Assembly: GCF_000482325.1 (NCBI RefSeq) | Contig: NZ_AXVA01000005.1 | Coordinates: forward strand, 1-64,000 | Reading direction: 5' to 3' | Source of the DNA: Bacillus sp. UNC438CL73TsuS30 | GTDB taxonomy: Bacteria; Bacillota; Bacilli; Bacillales; Cytobacillaceae | Length of the DNA: 64,000 nucleotides | Shown: piece after piece, positions 19,454 to 28,378 of the stretch | Layout of the letters: each line of letters begins with the position of its first letter | Numbering within the stretch: position 1 is the first letter of the stretch | Program-made: the position numbers and the translations under genes | Notes under the pieces: model-generated | The model's database searches: none | What the model was told of the DNA's origin: nothing | The model's input: the letters and a program-made list of their open reading frames with translations, nothing else

Positions 19454-20392
19454 TTATTTAGATAAAGCTGTTTTTAAAGTCGCTAAATTTTTATTCATTA
19501 AAGTAAAATAGGTTTCTTTATTTTTAATATTATCTTCGGTTAAAATAGCCAAATTGTGGATGGGAAGTGCCTTTGCACCAATTTCATTTTTAACAATCTC
19601 TCCTAATTTGGAATGAACATTTTGTTCAAAAAGAATATAGTGTAATCCTTCACGGTCGGCCAATGAAATGATTTTTTCTAATTCCTTTTGTGTAGGTTCA
19701 TTTGTTGTCGATAAACCGGAAATACTAATTTGCTTAATTCCATAACGAGTTTCCCAATAGCCAAATGCAGCATGGGTAACGATTATTTCTTTATGTGGTG
19801 CATTTTTTATCGTATCTTGATACTTTGTATTTAGATTATCCAATTGCTTTGCAAGCCTTTGGTAATTTTCATTGAATAATGCTTTATGCTGCGGCATTTT
19901 TTTAATTAATGAATTTTTAATGACTCCCGCCATTTCTTTAGAGTATATAGGGTCAAGCCATACATGGGGGTTTATATCACCATGTTGATGGCCATCTTCA
20001 TCTGCTTCATCAGCATGTTGATCTTTTGGAAGTTGAAGCTGTTCAGCAGCTGCAACTAATGTAACATTCTCGTCCTGCAAGGTGGTTTTTGCCTTTTCTA
20101 CAAATCCTTCAAGACCTAAACCAATATAGAAAAACAGGTCTGAATCTGCAAGGTTCATCATATCCTTTTGCGATGGTTCAAAGGTATGTTCATCCGCTCC
20201 AGGGGGATAAATGGTTTTTACATTTACGTATTTTCCGCCAATTTGTTCAGTAAAATACTGAAGTGGGAATACTGTTGTATATATGGTTAATTGCCCTTTC
20301 TTTTTTTGCACTTGGTCATTATTTGATGTACATCCTGACAAAAGCAAACTTAAAGGAACTAGGATTGAAAGAAAAAGAATAAATTTTTTCAT
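19454..20392 (-). CDS. Zinc ABC transporter substrate-binding lipoprotein (ZnuA/AdcA type)
   Basis: A high-affinity zinc-binding lipoprotein that hands Zn2+ to an ABC importer. The 312-residue protein starts with a lipoprotein signal ending in LLLSGC (Cys21). It has the cluster A-1 hallmarks: the metal-ligand segment GADEHTFEPSQKD, a histidine-rich acidic loop at about residues 118-130 and NPHVWLDP after it, then THAAFGYWETRYG. A Zur-box palindrome lies in its leader. The ATPase and permease genes are not adjacent, so it is an orphan or pairs with a transporter encoded elsewhere. Manganese is a less likely substrate given the His-rich loop and Zur site. Confidence 0.9.
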   Translation of the reverse strand: MKKFILFLSILVPLSLLLSGCTSNNDQVQKKKGQLTIYTTVFPLQYFTEQIGGKYVNVKTIYPPGADEHTFEPSQKDMMNLADSDLFFYIGLGLEGFVEKAKTTLQDENVTLVAAAEQLQLPKDQHADEADEDGHQHGDINPHVWLDPIYSKEMAGVIKNSLIKKMPQHKALFNENYQRLAKQLDNLNTKYQDTIKNAPHKEIIVTHAAFGYWETRYGIKQISISGLSTTNEPTQKELEKIISLADREGLHYILFEQNVHSKLGEIVKNEIGAKALPIHNLAILTEDNIKNKETYFTLMNKNLATLKTALSK

Positions 20393-20415
20393 AAAAACTC
20401 CTTTATTAATTTAAT

Positions 20416-20436
20416 AAATCGGATTAATTACGATTT
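20416..20436. promoter_or_regulatory. Zur box upstream of the zinc-binding lipoprotein
   Basis: The bases aaatcg-gattaatta-cgattt are a near-perfect 21-bp inverted repeat that matches the Bacillus Zur operator (AAATCGTAAT-N-ATTACGATTT type), with one mismatched pair. It lies 24 bp before the start codon, so Zur-Zn binding should repress the gene. Confidence 0.82.
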
Positions 20437-20534
20437 ATATAAGAAAATTTTTTAAAAATTGCATGTATAATACGGAACGATTCCGATTTCCTTATGTATC
20501 TTACAAAAAAATAACCTTATTTGCAAGCAAAAAG

Positions 20535-20563
20535 TTTACTGCAGGAAGCAGAATTTATATAAG
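20535..20563 (+). promoter_or_regulatory. Candidate sigma-A promoter of the carbonic anhydrase gene
   Basis: TTTACT and TATAAG are 17 bp apart and end about 38 bp before the start codon. Confidence 0.45.
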
Positions 20564-20600
20564 ATAGAGAAAAGGAAATAGATACGAAAGGTAGATGGCT

Positions 20601-21173
20601 ATGACAGGAAAGAAAATGTTAAATGATATTTTGGAATTTAATAAGCAATTTGTGGAAAATCGAGAATATGAAAAATATGAAACGACCAAATTTCCAAAAA
20701 AGAAAATGGTGGTCCTTACCTGTATGGACACCAGATTATTGGAATTATTGCCAAAAGCGCTGAATTTAAATAATGGGGACATCAAACTTGTCAAAAATGC
20801 AGGTGCGATTGTTTCCCATCCGTTTGGTAGTATTATGCGCAGCATCTTGATTGCAGTCTTTGAATTACAAGCAGATGAGGTAATGGTGATTGCCCACCAT
20901 GATTGCGGCATGAGTGGACTAAAAGCAGGCCCGGTAATTGAAAGTATGAAAAAGCGGGGGATTTCAGAAGAAAAACTTCAGACATTAAAATATGCAGGGG
21001 TAGATTTTGAAGAGTGGCTGCATGGGTTTGATAACGTCCAAGAGAGTGTTGTTCACAGTGTAAATACCATTAAGTATCACCCGCTAATGCCAGAAGGCGT
21101 ACCGGTTCATGGCCTCGTTATTGATCCAAAGACAGGAAAGCTTGATTTGATTGTCAACGGATACGAGGACTAA
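20601..21173 (+). CDS. Beta-class carbonic anhydrase (YtiB-like)
   Basis: A zinc enzyme that interconverts CO2 and bicarbonate. The 190-residue protein has the beta-CA zinc ligands: cysteine and the Asp-Arg pair in TCMDTRL near residue 39, and the histidine and second cysteine in AHHDCGMSG near residue 100. ATG 20601 is preferred because aaaggt lies about 8 nt before it, but ATG 20595 is also possible. Its stop codon overlaps the stop codon of the convergent yidD by 4 bp. A Zur-controlled zinc gene is divergent from it. Confidence 0.9.
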   Translation: MTGKKMLNDILEFNKQFVENREYEKYETTKFPKKKMVVLTCMDTRLLELLPKALNLNNGDIKLVKNAGAIVSHPFGSIMRSILIAVFELQADEVMVIAHHDCGMSGLKAGPVIESMKKRGISEEKLQTLKYAGVDFEEWLHGFDNVQESVVHSVNTIKYHPLMPEGVPVHGLVIDPKTGKLDLIVNGYED

Positions 21174-21409
21174 TATCCTTTACCTCGTTCTTTTTTTTCA
21201 GGAACAGGATCGAAACCGCCAGGGTGAAAGGGATGACATTTTAAAATCCGTTTGATTGTCAGCAAGCCACCCTTTAAAGCTCCAAAGCGTTGAATGGCCT
21301 CCAAGCCATAATGGGAACAAGTGGGATAAAAACGGCAGGTTGGCGGTTTTAAAGGTGAGATCACCACTTGGTAGAAACGAATCAACCCAATAAATGTTTT
21401 TTTAAACAT
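21170..21409 (-). CDS. yidD: Membrane protein insertion efficiency factor YidD
   Basis: YidD is a small membrane-associated protein that helps YidC/SpoIIIJ-dependent insertion. The 79-residue protein shows the family core [18 protein letters not shown], then [12 protein letters not shown] and GGFDPVP. ATG 21409 sits 6 nt after agaggtg, while the upstream GTG is part of that binding site. Confidence 0.93.
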   Translation of the reverse strand: MFKKTFIGLIRFYQVVISPLKPPTCRFYPTCSHYGLEAIQRFGALKGGLLTIKRILKCHPFHPGGFDPVPEKKERGKGY

Positions 21410-21550
21410 GCAGTTCACCTCTAGAGAATCAATATCTACAACATATCATAATTTTAAAGTAACGTCTAAAATGTTAATTTGAACTAAGTAGATGTAAAAA
21501 CTCGGATTTTATAGTATGATAGGGAAGAAATATGTAAAGGAGTGGTATGA

Positions 21551-22021
21551 ATGCCTTCAGTTGAAAGCTTTGATCTAGATCATAATGCTGTTAAAGCCCC
21601 GTATGTCCGCCACTGTGGTGTCCAAAAGGTAGGCAGCGACGGTGTTGTTAATAAATTTGATATCCGATTTTGCCAGCCAAATAAAGCGGCCATGAAACCA
21701 GATGCCATTCATTCTCTTGAACACCTGCTGGCACATAATATTCGTGAGGCTGCTGAAAAGTTTGATTTCAGCATTATTGATATCTCGCCTATGGGTTGTC
21801 AAACGGGGTATTACCTTGTTGTTAATGGAGAACCAACGGTAGATGAAATTATTGACCTTATTGAAGATACAATGAAAATTTCTCTTGAAGCAACAGAAGT
21901 TCCTGCAGCAACAGAAAGACAGTGTGGGCAGGCTAAACTACACAATTTAGAAGCGGCTAAAGAGTTAATGCGTGAATGGCTTAAAAACAATAAAGAAGAA
22001 TTAAAGCAAGTATTTGCATAG
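21551..22021 (+). CDS. luxS: S-ribosylhomocysteine lyase LuxS
   Basis: LuxS cleaves S-ribosylhomocysteine to homocysteine and the autoinducer-2 precursor, recycling the product of SAM-dependent methylation. The 156-residue protein contains the metal-binding [10 protein letters not shown] (two His plus Glu) and the cysteine segment [10 protein letters not shown] that completes the Fe2+/Zn2+ site. The ATG follows aaggagtgg. A terminator follows. It links with metK (48757) in the methyl cycle. Confidence 0.97.
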   Translation: MPSVESFDLDHNAVKAPYVRHCGVQKVGSDGVVNKFDIRFCQPNKAAMKPDAIHSLEHLLAHNIREAAEKFDFSIIDISPMGCQTGYYLVVNGEPTVDEIIDLIEDTMKISLEATEVPAATERQCGQAKLHNLEAAKELMREWLKNNKEELKQVFA

Positions 22022-22031
22022 ACCCAAAAAA

Positions 22032-22060
22032 CTCCTATTCAATCGAATAGGAATTTTTTT
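22032..22060 (+). terminator. Terminator after luxS
   Basis: The arms tcctattc and gaatagga close a 4-nt loop and are followed by seven T. Confidence 0.88.
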
Positions 22061-22226
22061 ATGGCTTATTTTGTTCCTCTTCATGCTTGTTTTCTTTCTC
22101 TATATAAGGATTTTCTTCCAATGGGTCAACCGTATGTTTATATGAGTAGGCTTTAGATGTGGTAAGAACTGCAAGCAGTAAAACCACGATTACAATTACA
22201 ATACATACTACGAATACTGTATACAT
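22059..22226 (-). CDS. Small membrane protein, YtzI-like
   Basis: A 55-residue protein with one N-terminal transmembrane helix (about residues 3-22, very rich in V, I and L), then a short linker with HTVDPLEENPY and a charged tail EKENKHEEEQ. A small YtzI protein of this build occurs near luxS in Bacillus, which supports the name, but the function is not known. The ATG at 22226 has gggggaaag upstream. Confidence 0.65.
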   Translation of the reverse strand: MYTVFVVCIVIVIVVLLLAVLTTSKAYSYKHTVDPLEENPYIEKENKHEEEQNKP

Positions 22227-22280
22227 TTTCTTTCCCCCTTCCCTAAACTATTGTAGCATGCCATCAACTTTTTTTTGTAC

Positions 22281-22312
22281 AAAAAAAAGGAAATTGCCCA
22301 AAAGCAATTTCT
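22281..22312 (-). terminator. Terminator for the gene at 22332-22589
   Basis: On the minus strand gaaattgc pairs with gcaatttc around a 6-nt loop, followed by eight T. Confidence 0.8.
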
Positions 22313-22331
22313 CTTTATTCTATATGTAAAA

Positions 22332-22589
22332 TTAATGTATATTACGAGGATAAAAGGTATGTGTCCGGTGCTGTCCATATTCTTCTTGTGCAAATTTGCC
22401 TTTTAAACTTTCGATTAAATATAAACCCATTAAATCGTAAAGCTCTTGTTTATCCATATCCTGGATTAATGCGAGTAAATCTTCTTGGGACATTTCCTCA
22501 AGAAAAGCGAAAGCCAGCATATCAATATCTTCTTCGTCACCAGTCAATTTATTCCGATACATTTCGTATAGTTCATCAACTAATTTCAA
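22332..22589 (-). CDS. Conserved small acidic Bacillaceae protein (possibly DUF6154)
   Basis: An 85-residue, strongly acidic, helical protein (KLVDELYEMYRNKLTGDEED followed by repeated short leucine-rich helices). No catalytic motif is visible. I believe it belongs to DUF6154, but cannot verify. The start is TTG at 22589, 6 nt after aggaggtg. A GTG three codons upstream falls inside the binding site. Confidence 0.72.
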   Translation of the reverse strand: MKLVDELYEMYRNKLTGDEEDIDMLAFAFLEEMSQEDLLALIQDMDKQELYDLMGLYLIESLKGKFAQEEYGQHRTHTFYPRNIH

Positions 22590-22773
22590 ATTGTTCACCT
22601 CCTATGAGAATATTTTTACCCTAATCATTATTTTATCCCTTTTACACAATTAAAAATCTGTTACCTTAATTTTATGATAATTATACAGCATTCATTTCTA
22701 AAAAATGAACCAAAATTTAAAAAAGAATAAAATTCTCTTTTCGGAAAGTATTATTTGGGGTAGTTAGGAAAGG

Positions 22774-22798
22774 AGTAGTGTTTCACTACCCCTTTTTA
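22774..22798. terminator. Hairpin downstream of the dab operon
   Basis: The arms ggagtagtg and cactacccc pair around ttt. It probably ends the minus-strand dab operon, although the T run on that strand is short. Confidence 0.5.
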
Positions 22799-22812
22799 GG
22801 TTGAAGTTATTT

Positions 22813-23295
22813 TTAAAAGAAAGCAGGTTCTGCCTTATTGATGAATAATTCCCTAACTTTTACATGGGAAGGAATCAATGGGTGGTTTTGAATAACGTTC
22901 ACACTTGTATATACATTATCTTTAAATGTACCGCTGCCCTCGAGCCATTCCATTATACTATCAGCTGGATACTCTGGCTTGCAATGTTTAAAAAGATAAT
23001 CAAATATTTGAATTTTGTTCTGAATTTCTTTGTTTTCGTTTATCTTTTTAACGATTGCCTCTAAGTTATTGTGATTATTTTCTGAAGCTGCCACAATAAT
23101 TTCATTTACATTCTCCTGGTAAACAGAAAGGATGATGTCCCTCATTAAATCACCGAATGGCGAAATGGCTGGTTGGAAACACTGCAAAATTAAAAAGTTC
23201 TCAGGATCCATTTTGATATTTTCTTTAATAAGCCCTTCAATTTTTTGGTCCATTCCAATAACAAAAAGGATTTTTTTCTTTCCATCTATATACAT
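22813..23295 (-). CDS. Beta-carbonic-anhydrase-like protein without zinc ligands
   Basis: The 160-residue protein aligns by eye with the beta-CA at 20601: PFGDLMRDIILSVYQENVNEIIV matches [23 protein letters not shown], and SVNVIQNHPLIP matches [12 protein letters not shown]. The catalytic segment TCMDTR is replaced by IGMDQK, and AHHDCGMSG by AASENNHNN, so all three zinc ligands appear lost. It is therefore likely a pseudo-enzyme or regulatory partner. It is the last gene of the dabB-dabA-mpsC string. A carbonic-anhydrase-like gene (ybcF) has a similar context in B. subtilis. ATG 23295 was chosen over GTG 23304, which forms part of aaggtg. Confidence 0.78.
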   Translation of the reverse strand: MYIDGKKKILFVIGMDQKIEGLIKENIKMDPENFLILQCFQPAISPFGDLMRDIILSVYQENVNEIIVAASENNHNNLEAIVKKINENKEIQNKIQIFDYLFKHCKPEYPADSIMEWLEGSGTFKDNVYTSVNVIQNHPLIPSHVKVRELFINKAEPAFF

Positions 23296-23308
23296 TTCAT
23301 TCACCTTC

Positions 23309-23674
23309 TCAAGATAATTTGTTCTCTAAATTATTAGAGAGCTTAAAAACCATGATTCGTTCTCCAGTACGTGTACTAATATCAGTGTAAAAACTAATGA
23401 CTTCCTGACCCGTAATCGTAAAGATAATCTCCTTTAATTCTTCTATACCTGTTTCCACTAAACTATTTCGGGTCTTCTTAACGGATAGCAATCCCTCTTT
23501 GTCCTGACATAATGAATATTCAGCAGGAGATAAAATACCATGCAATACGACAAAAATCATATCCCGTAAGATATCTGATTTAACAGATACTGATCCACGT
23601 CCAAGATAACTTTTTTCCCAATGAGTTAAAGCTTTACTTATTTCAGCTTCAACCATTCCTTTTGACTTATCCAT
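23309..23674 (-). CDS. DUF2294 / MpsC family protein
   Basis: A 121-residue protein with the DUF2294 fold hallmarks GRGSVSVKSDILRDMIFVVLHGILSPAE and a C-terminal TGQEVISFYTDISTRTGERIMVF. The family is named MpsC after the S. aureus mpsABC operon, where MpsA and MpsB correspond to DabB and DabA. The role of MpsC is not clear. The ATG at 23674 follows aggaacaggaa; an in-frame start at 23767 lies inside dabA. It sits 84 bp after dabA in the same direction. Confidence 0.85.
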   Translation of the reverse strand: MDKSKGMVEAEISKALTHWEKSYLGRGSVSVKSDILRDMIFVVLHGILSPAEYSLCQDKEGLLSVKKTRNSLVETGIEELKEIIFTITGQEVISFYTDISTRTGERIMVFKLSNNLENKLS

Positions 23675-23757
23675 ATTGGTTCCTGTTCCTTCTCTCTTTT
23701 TAAAAGTTACAAATAAATATGAAACATGATAATTGCTTAATGTGAGGGGAAGAGCTG

Positions 23758-26376
23758 TTATGACCAACTCTCCCAGTTTCCTTCTGGATCAATAGATGCA
23801 AGCCGAATCCACCCATTTTGTACTTTTTGATAGAATTCTTGACTCTGGTTAAGTGCTTTTTGCACATATTCTCTTGGCGCTTGAATTACCATTAGAAGTC
23901 TCAATGGAGCGTGATAGACCTCTTCATCAGAATGCATAACGGATTGCCATGGAAGTCCGGATAATAAGTCACTGGCATTCCCTTGCATCACTCCGATACC
24001 GGCAGTTACGGTTTGGGTTGCTTTATTTCCACTGCCATAATAATGCGGTGCAACAGTAGAGGCATAATACTGCAAGTTGATCCATTGGCAAACTGTTCCA
24101 GGACCATTAATGATCGCGGAGAGTAAATTACCATTTTTATCATTTTGCCATTTATAATTTTGCAGAAAAGTTCTTCCGTTCAAATTGCATTCCTTAGTTA
24201 GGTTTCGTTCTCCGATAATGAAGGAGGCATTGCGTGCCAGACCCCACTCTGGACGTACTTCACTCCAATCTTCTGCAAAGCGTTCTGCTTCTTTCTTCGG
24301 ATTTTTGCAAGTTAAGTTGATATTTGGTAATTGTGGTATACGTTCAGCATTGGCTTTTTCACTAACTTTTAACAATATGGACTCTATTTGATCAAATGCT
24401 TCCTTAGCTGAATCCGTAAGTTCCGGAACATAAAGCCAATTCAATTTATCCAGTGTAGTAATATGTTCGGCGGCAGCAAAAACCGTATCAACCGGAATCG
24501 AAATTCCCTCCCTAGCGAGAGTTTGCCGAACCTTTGGAAGATTACACAAGGATGCAAGCACACGGGCATTGAATCCGCTAGAGGCTCCACCGCATGCACC
24601 ACAGTCAAGTGCAGAGGCATAAGGATTGTTTGTGCTATGACTTCCATGGCCGCAAATAACCACTAATGGAGCGAAATAATCGGTAAATCCCATCATCTTC
24701 AGTGCTTGACGTACGTAGGACACTTTTTCCTCATCAGTAAATCCAACAGGTAACTCAGAATGTAAAGTATACTCACGTTCTAATGAGAGTTTGGTGGAAG
24801 GTTTTCGCAGCCAAGTTTTTCGAATCATGCGTAAAGCAGATCCGGCCCCTCTAGGAACAAAACTTCTTACTAACGTTTGTAAGCCCATCCATGGACCGCT
24901 AATCTCAGGCAGCAGCATGCTTGAAGGAAGGTTATGTTTCATTATCTTAAATGTTGAATTGAGTGAATGAGCAGCCTTCCTTCTTTGTTGATATTGCTTT
25001 AATTCCAGTTCAGATGAAGTTTCTTTAACTTTAAATTGCGGTTTAAACATAACCGGTAAAGAGTTATGGCTGTGATGACATCCAAGTTCAGAGGTTTCGA
25101 TTGGCAAACCGAAAAAACCAGCAGCTCCCATTGTCTCAAATGGCCCCTCTTGTTCAAGGTTACGGCGAAAAGGCTCAGAGCGTACATCAATACAAAAGAT
25201 AAATTGTGCCATTACAGGTTTTACATATTTTTCTGAATTCATTTGTTTCGATTCGATTATCTCTTTTAATTGATTTTCGTATGTTTTTTCCCATGCTTCT
25301 AACCAGAGGCGCTGGCGGACAACCCGATCAAAACGATGGGCAAGTGTGAAATGGGCTTTTAGTTCTGCTGTAGAAAACTGGGCTAATCTGTTGTATGGTA
25401 TGCCACCCCACTGGTCCCAGGCTGCAGCCAACGGTTCTATTAAGACTTTATCCTCTATTTTTTTCTCAGGCAAGGGAAGATAAGGTTTAATCAAAGCATA
25501 TTCCAGAGAAATTCGAACAGCCAAATATTCCTCAAGCAGTGAATTTTCCTGGGATGATTGCTGTGAGCGCCAAAGCATCATTCCCGCCCAGCCTGGAAGT
25601 GCAAGCAAATGAGCTTCAAGGTATTCCTGTATCTCATAAAAGGGAATTTCTAGCTTCAACAATGCCTTCATTAAAGCATCTTCAGCCTTTTCAGGTAAAT
25701 CATTAAGTTCTTCACGTATAGAAGATTTTAATGCCGGGTCATATTTGACTAATTTCCGCCAAGCATGATAGAAACCATCTTCCCGATTCGGCATTGACAA
25801 AACAGCCTGAGATTCATCAAGAAATAATTTACACCACTTAATCATGTGGCGATTGAGATCTTTCGCTGTTCCTTCATTTCCGAGTTGTTCCAAGTATTGA
25901 CTAAACGTTTTAATGGCATGTTTTTCGGCAAACTGATGCTTAAAATGACTTAGTTTTTTTTCGAACCTTCTAAACTCCTGTGTTTGTGGAAGCTTGGAAG
26001 GAGGTTGGTCCATTAAAAGTGCAGTGCGACAGAAGCGTTCTGCAACATCACGCGGGACTTCTAAAGATTGTGAATCCAGCCAATTATGTAGCACAATATC
26101 GAGAAATTCCTGTTCAATTTCACCCCGTTTACGTGCCGACTTTAATATAGATTCTGTCGGATAAATTTCCACATCACAAACATCCTTGAGCCGGCGAGCG
26201 ACTTTCTCAAATGGTTGCTGTTCTAATCCCATCCACGGATTTCGCGCAGCAAACGTATTGATTGGTCCAAGGGGTGTAATGACTTCAGTGGCTGATTTCA
26301 CCAAATCGTTAAGATGCTGGGGATGAGATTCCTTTTCTAAACTGGATGAATGTGCCAATGTTAAGATAGTATTCAC
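23758..26376 (-). CDS. dabA: Inorganic carbon transporter subunit DabA (UPF0753/DUF2309, MpsB)
   Basis: DabA is the cytoplasmic, beta-CA-like subunit of the DAB pump, which converts CO2 to bicarbonate vectorially, driven by a cation gradient through DabB. The 872-residue protein has the zinc-site motifs FCIDVRSEPFRRNLE (near residue 395) and CGHGSHSTNNPYASALDCGACGG (near 575-595), which supply the two Cys, Asp-Arg dyad and His. Translation starts at GTG 26376 in a 4-bp overlap with the dabB stop, with caaggagga upstream. The length is typical of the family. Confidence 0.94.
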   Translation of the reverse strand: MNTILTLAHSSSLEKESHPQHLNDLVKSATEVITPLGPINTFAARNPWMGLEQQPFEKVARRLKDVCDVEIYPTESILKSARKRGEIEQEFLDIVLHNWLDSQSLEVPRDVAERFCRTALLMDQPPSKLPQTQEFRRFEKKLSHFKHQFAEKHAIKTFSQYLEQLGNEGTAKDLNRHMIKWCKLFLDESQAVLSMPNREDGFYHAWRKLVKYDPALKSSIREELNDLPEKAEDALMKALLKLEIPFYEIQEYLEAHLLALPGWAGMMLWRSQQSSQENSLLEEYLAVRISLEYALIKPYLPLPEKKIEDKVLIEPLAAAWDQWGGIPYNRLAQFSTAELKAHFTLAHRFDRVVRQRLWLEAWEKTYENQLKEIIESKQMNSEKYVKPVMAQFIFCIDVRSEPFRRNLEQEGPFETMGAAGFFGLPIETSELGCHHSHNSLPVMFKPQFKVKETSSELELKQYQQRRKAAHSLNSTFKIMKHNLPSSMLLPEISGPWMGLQTLVRSFVPRGAGSALRMIRKTWLRKPSTKLSLEREYTLHSELPVGFTDEEKVSYVRQALKMMGFTDYFAPLVVICGHGSHSTNNPYASALDCGACGGASSGFNARVLASLCNLPKVRQTLAREGISIPVDTVFAAAEHITTLDKLNWLYVPELTDSAKEAFDQIESILLKVSEKANAERIPQLPNINLTCKNPKKEAERFAEDWSEVRPEWGLARNASFIIGERNLTKECNLNGRTFLQNYKWQNDKNGNLLSAIINGPGTVCQWINLQYYASTVAPHYYGSGNKATQTVTAGIGVMQGNASDLLSGLPWQSVMHSDEEVYHAPLRLLMVIQAPREYVQKALNQSQEFYQKVQNGWIRLASIDPEGNWESWS

Positions 26377-27902
26377 CGTAAATTTCCTCCTTGAGACAGT
26401 AATCTTGTCAGATACTTTGGATGGCTTTCAAAGAATTTATTTTTCGGTTCACTTAACCGTAAGAGCCACAGATAAATGACAGCAAAGGCCGCAGATGAAC
26501 GATAATGAAACAGTAATAAACCAAGAGCACTGCAAACTAGCACAAAAATCAGAAGTATAAGGGTTGCAAGGGCAGGAGGCTGTGTTCCAGTTCCAATTTG
26601 AACGGTTTCCTCTAACAATCTATAAAAGGCGGTATGCACGAAGTGGAAAACAATACCTGCTCCTGCAAATAGTATAAATCCTGCTACTCGCCCGACCTTA
26701 CCGTTTGCATGGGCAACAAGCTGTTTCCAGGCTAGTAAGACAGACCATCCTAAAATGATAGCGCTCATTAATTGATATCCGTCTTTAGGGGAAGTTAACC
26801 AAAAGACAGCACCCAGGAACAATCCTAAAACACCCCCACTAATTGTCCATAACCAAGATGAAGGTTGTGTTGTCTTGATGATTGATTTACGGTGTTGCAC
26901 CGCAGCCCCAGCCTGAAGGAAAAGGGTGGCCTTGAATAGACCGTGTAACACAGCGTGAATGATGGCTGCCCAATAAGCCCCTAATGCACATTGAATCAGC
27001 ATGAAGCCCATCTGTGCGATCGTAGAGCCTACGAGTTGTCGTTTATAGTCAACCTGGACCAGCATTATTCCCGTACCCATTAAAACTGAAAAACTCGATA
27101 ATGCTAACAGAACCACCTGAGCCACATCTCCACTAAAAAATGGTGTAAATCGGGTTAACATAATTCCACCGGCATTTACAATCCCTGCATGCATTACAGC
27201 AGAAATAGGTGTTGGCGCAATAACTGAATCTAATAGCCAGCGGTGGAAAGGCCATTGTGCGGCTGGAATCATAACAGCCACGATTACAAGCAAGCATATA
27301 CAGGTTTTTTCCCATGAATCAAGTTGCTCAAGACTATTCTCTGAAAGGATCTTTGACAATTGCCACTGTCCTGTTGCCTGTCTAATCCAGAGAAAAGCTG
27401 ACAATAAGATGATCCAACCAAGGGCGAAAAGACGACCGGAGAGCCTAGAAGCATTTCGGGCAATTTGCCACTCTTTTTTTAATCCGATAAGAAGGGTTAA
27501 TCCCAGAAGTGTCGCTCCCCAGCAAAGTAATAATAGTCGGGTATCATTACTTAGCCAGGCAAGAGAATCGGCGGCCGTAGTCATGGTAAGCAGTGCAAAA
27601 TACTTCCGGTATGAATGTTCGCCAAGTAAATAATGAACGGAGTAACGCTGCACAATAAAACTAATCGTAAAGACAAAACATGCAAGCAGCCACGATAATG
27701 AATCAAGATGCCACGGGCCGAAATTTACTTCTCCATTTCTAAAAACTAGGGCCATTAGTGCGGAAATCGCGGGCAATATAAGAATTGCAGTATGAACACG
27801 TACAAAATTCAAGGGAATTTTCGGATTTAATAGCAACATGGAGCTGAGTACAGAAAGTGCAACCATGAGAAAAAAAATCGTCGGCAGTAAAATCATTTGC
27901 AT
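26373..27902 (-). CDS. dabB: Inorganic carbon transporter membrane subunit DabB (NuoL-like, MpsA)
   Basis: DabB is a proton- or sodium-conducting membrane subunit homologous to NuoL of complex I that energises DabA. The 509-residue protein is hydrophobic with about 13 predicted membrane spans and carries the antiporter-core motif WPFHRWLLDSVIAPTPISAVMHAG, with the lysine- and histidine-bearing HAVLHGLFKATLFLQAG after it. ATG 27902 follows agagg, and a TTG directly before it is a weaker alternative. A terminator-like hairpin lies in its leader. Confidence 0.92.
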   Translation of the reverse strand: MQMILLPTIFFLMVALSVLSSMLLLNPKIPLNFVRVHTAILILPAISALMALVFRNGEVNFGPWHLDSLSWLLACFVFTISFIVQRYSVHYLLGEHSYRKYFALLTMTTAADSLAWLSNDTRLLLLCWGATLLGLTLLIGLKKEWQIARNASRLSGRLFALGWIILLSAFLWIRQATGQWQLSKILSENSLEQLDSWEKTCICLLVIVAVMIPAAQWPFHRWLLDSVIAPTPISAVMHAGIVNAGGIMLTRFTPFFSGDVAQVVLLALSSFSVLMGTGIMLVQVDYKRQLVGSTIAQMGFMLIQCALGAYWAAIIHAVLHGLFKATLFLQAGAAVQHRKSIIKTTQPSSWLWTISGGVLGLFLGAVFWLTSPKDGYQLMSAIILGWSVLLAWKQLVAHANGKVGRVAGFILFAGAGIVFHFVHTAFYRLLEETVQIGTGTQPPALATLILLIFVLVCSALGLLLFHYRSSAAFAVIYLWLLRLSEPKNKFFESHPKYLTRLLSQGGNLR

Positions 27903-27938
27903 CAATTTCCTCTCTACCTAACATTTTTTTAAACAAAA

Positions 27939-28006
27939 AAACCGACAATTTATCAATGTATAATAGGTTTGTAATCAAACCATTATACGCTGAAAATTGT
28001 CGGTTT
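27939..28006 (-). promoter_or_regulatory. Large inverted repeat in the dabB leader, possible attenuator
   Basis: The outer arms aaaccgacaattt and aaattgtcggttt and inner arms gtataataggttt and aaaccattatac build one long hairpin of about 68 nt. Read in the direction of dabB it is followed by a run of T, the layout of an intrinsic terminator. No minus-strand gene lies upstream for it to terminate. It may be a leader attenuator or a small palindromic mobile repeat. Confidence 0.65.
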
Positions 28007-28378
28007 ACTTTTAACTAGCCTATTTTAGGCTTTTTACTAGTCTACCTTTTTATATAATTGTTCCTTCCTTGTCAAAAAGGAAGCATATTCCGATTTAACC
28101 TATTCCATTTTTCATAAAATTATAGATTTCCTTTTTCATATGGTCATTAATAAATGATGAACCTAATGCTAAAGGAAAATGAGTTTTATATATTAATAGA
28201 ATAAGTTTTATATGGTAATAATGTTACTACTCATTAAACATTCTGTCAAATTGAATACAAACCGATGAAATAAAAAGAATAAAATGTATCACTTTGCGGA
28301 AAATGATAATTAGTGTTAAGAAAATTGGGCTGCCTCCGAAATTTCAGAGGAAATGGCCAGGAAAAAGGGGCTGACTGC
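28007..28378. other. Gene-free stretch between the dab leader and the gene at 28379
   Basis: These 370 bases are very AT-rich with no credible gene. On the minus strand a possible dab promoter is TTGACA (28070-28075) with TATAAA (28049-28054), but the spacer is only 15 bp. Nothing else stands out. Confidence 0.45.
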
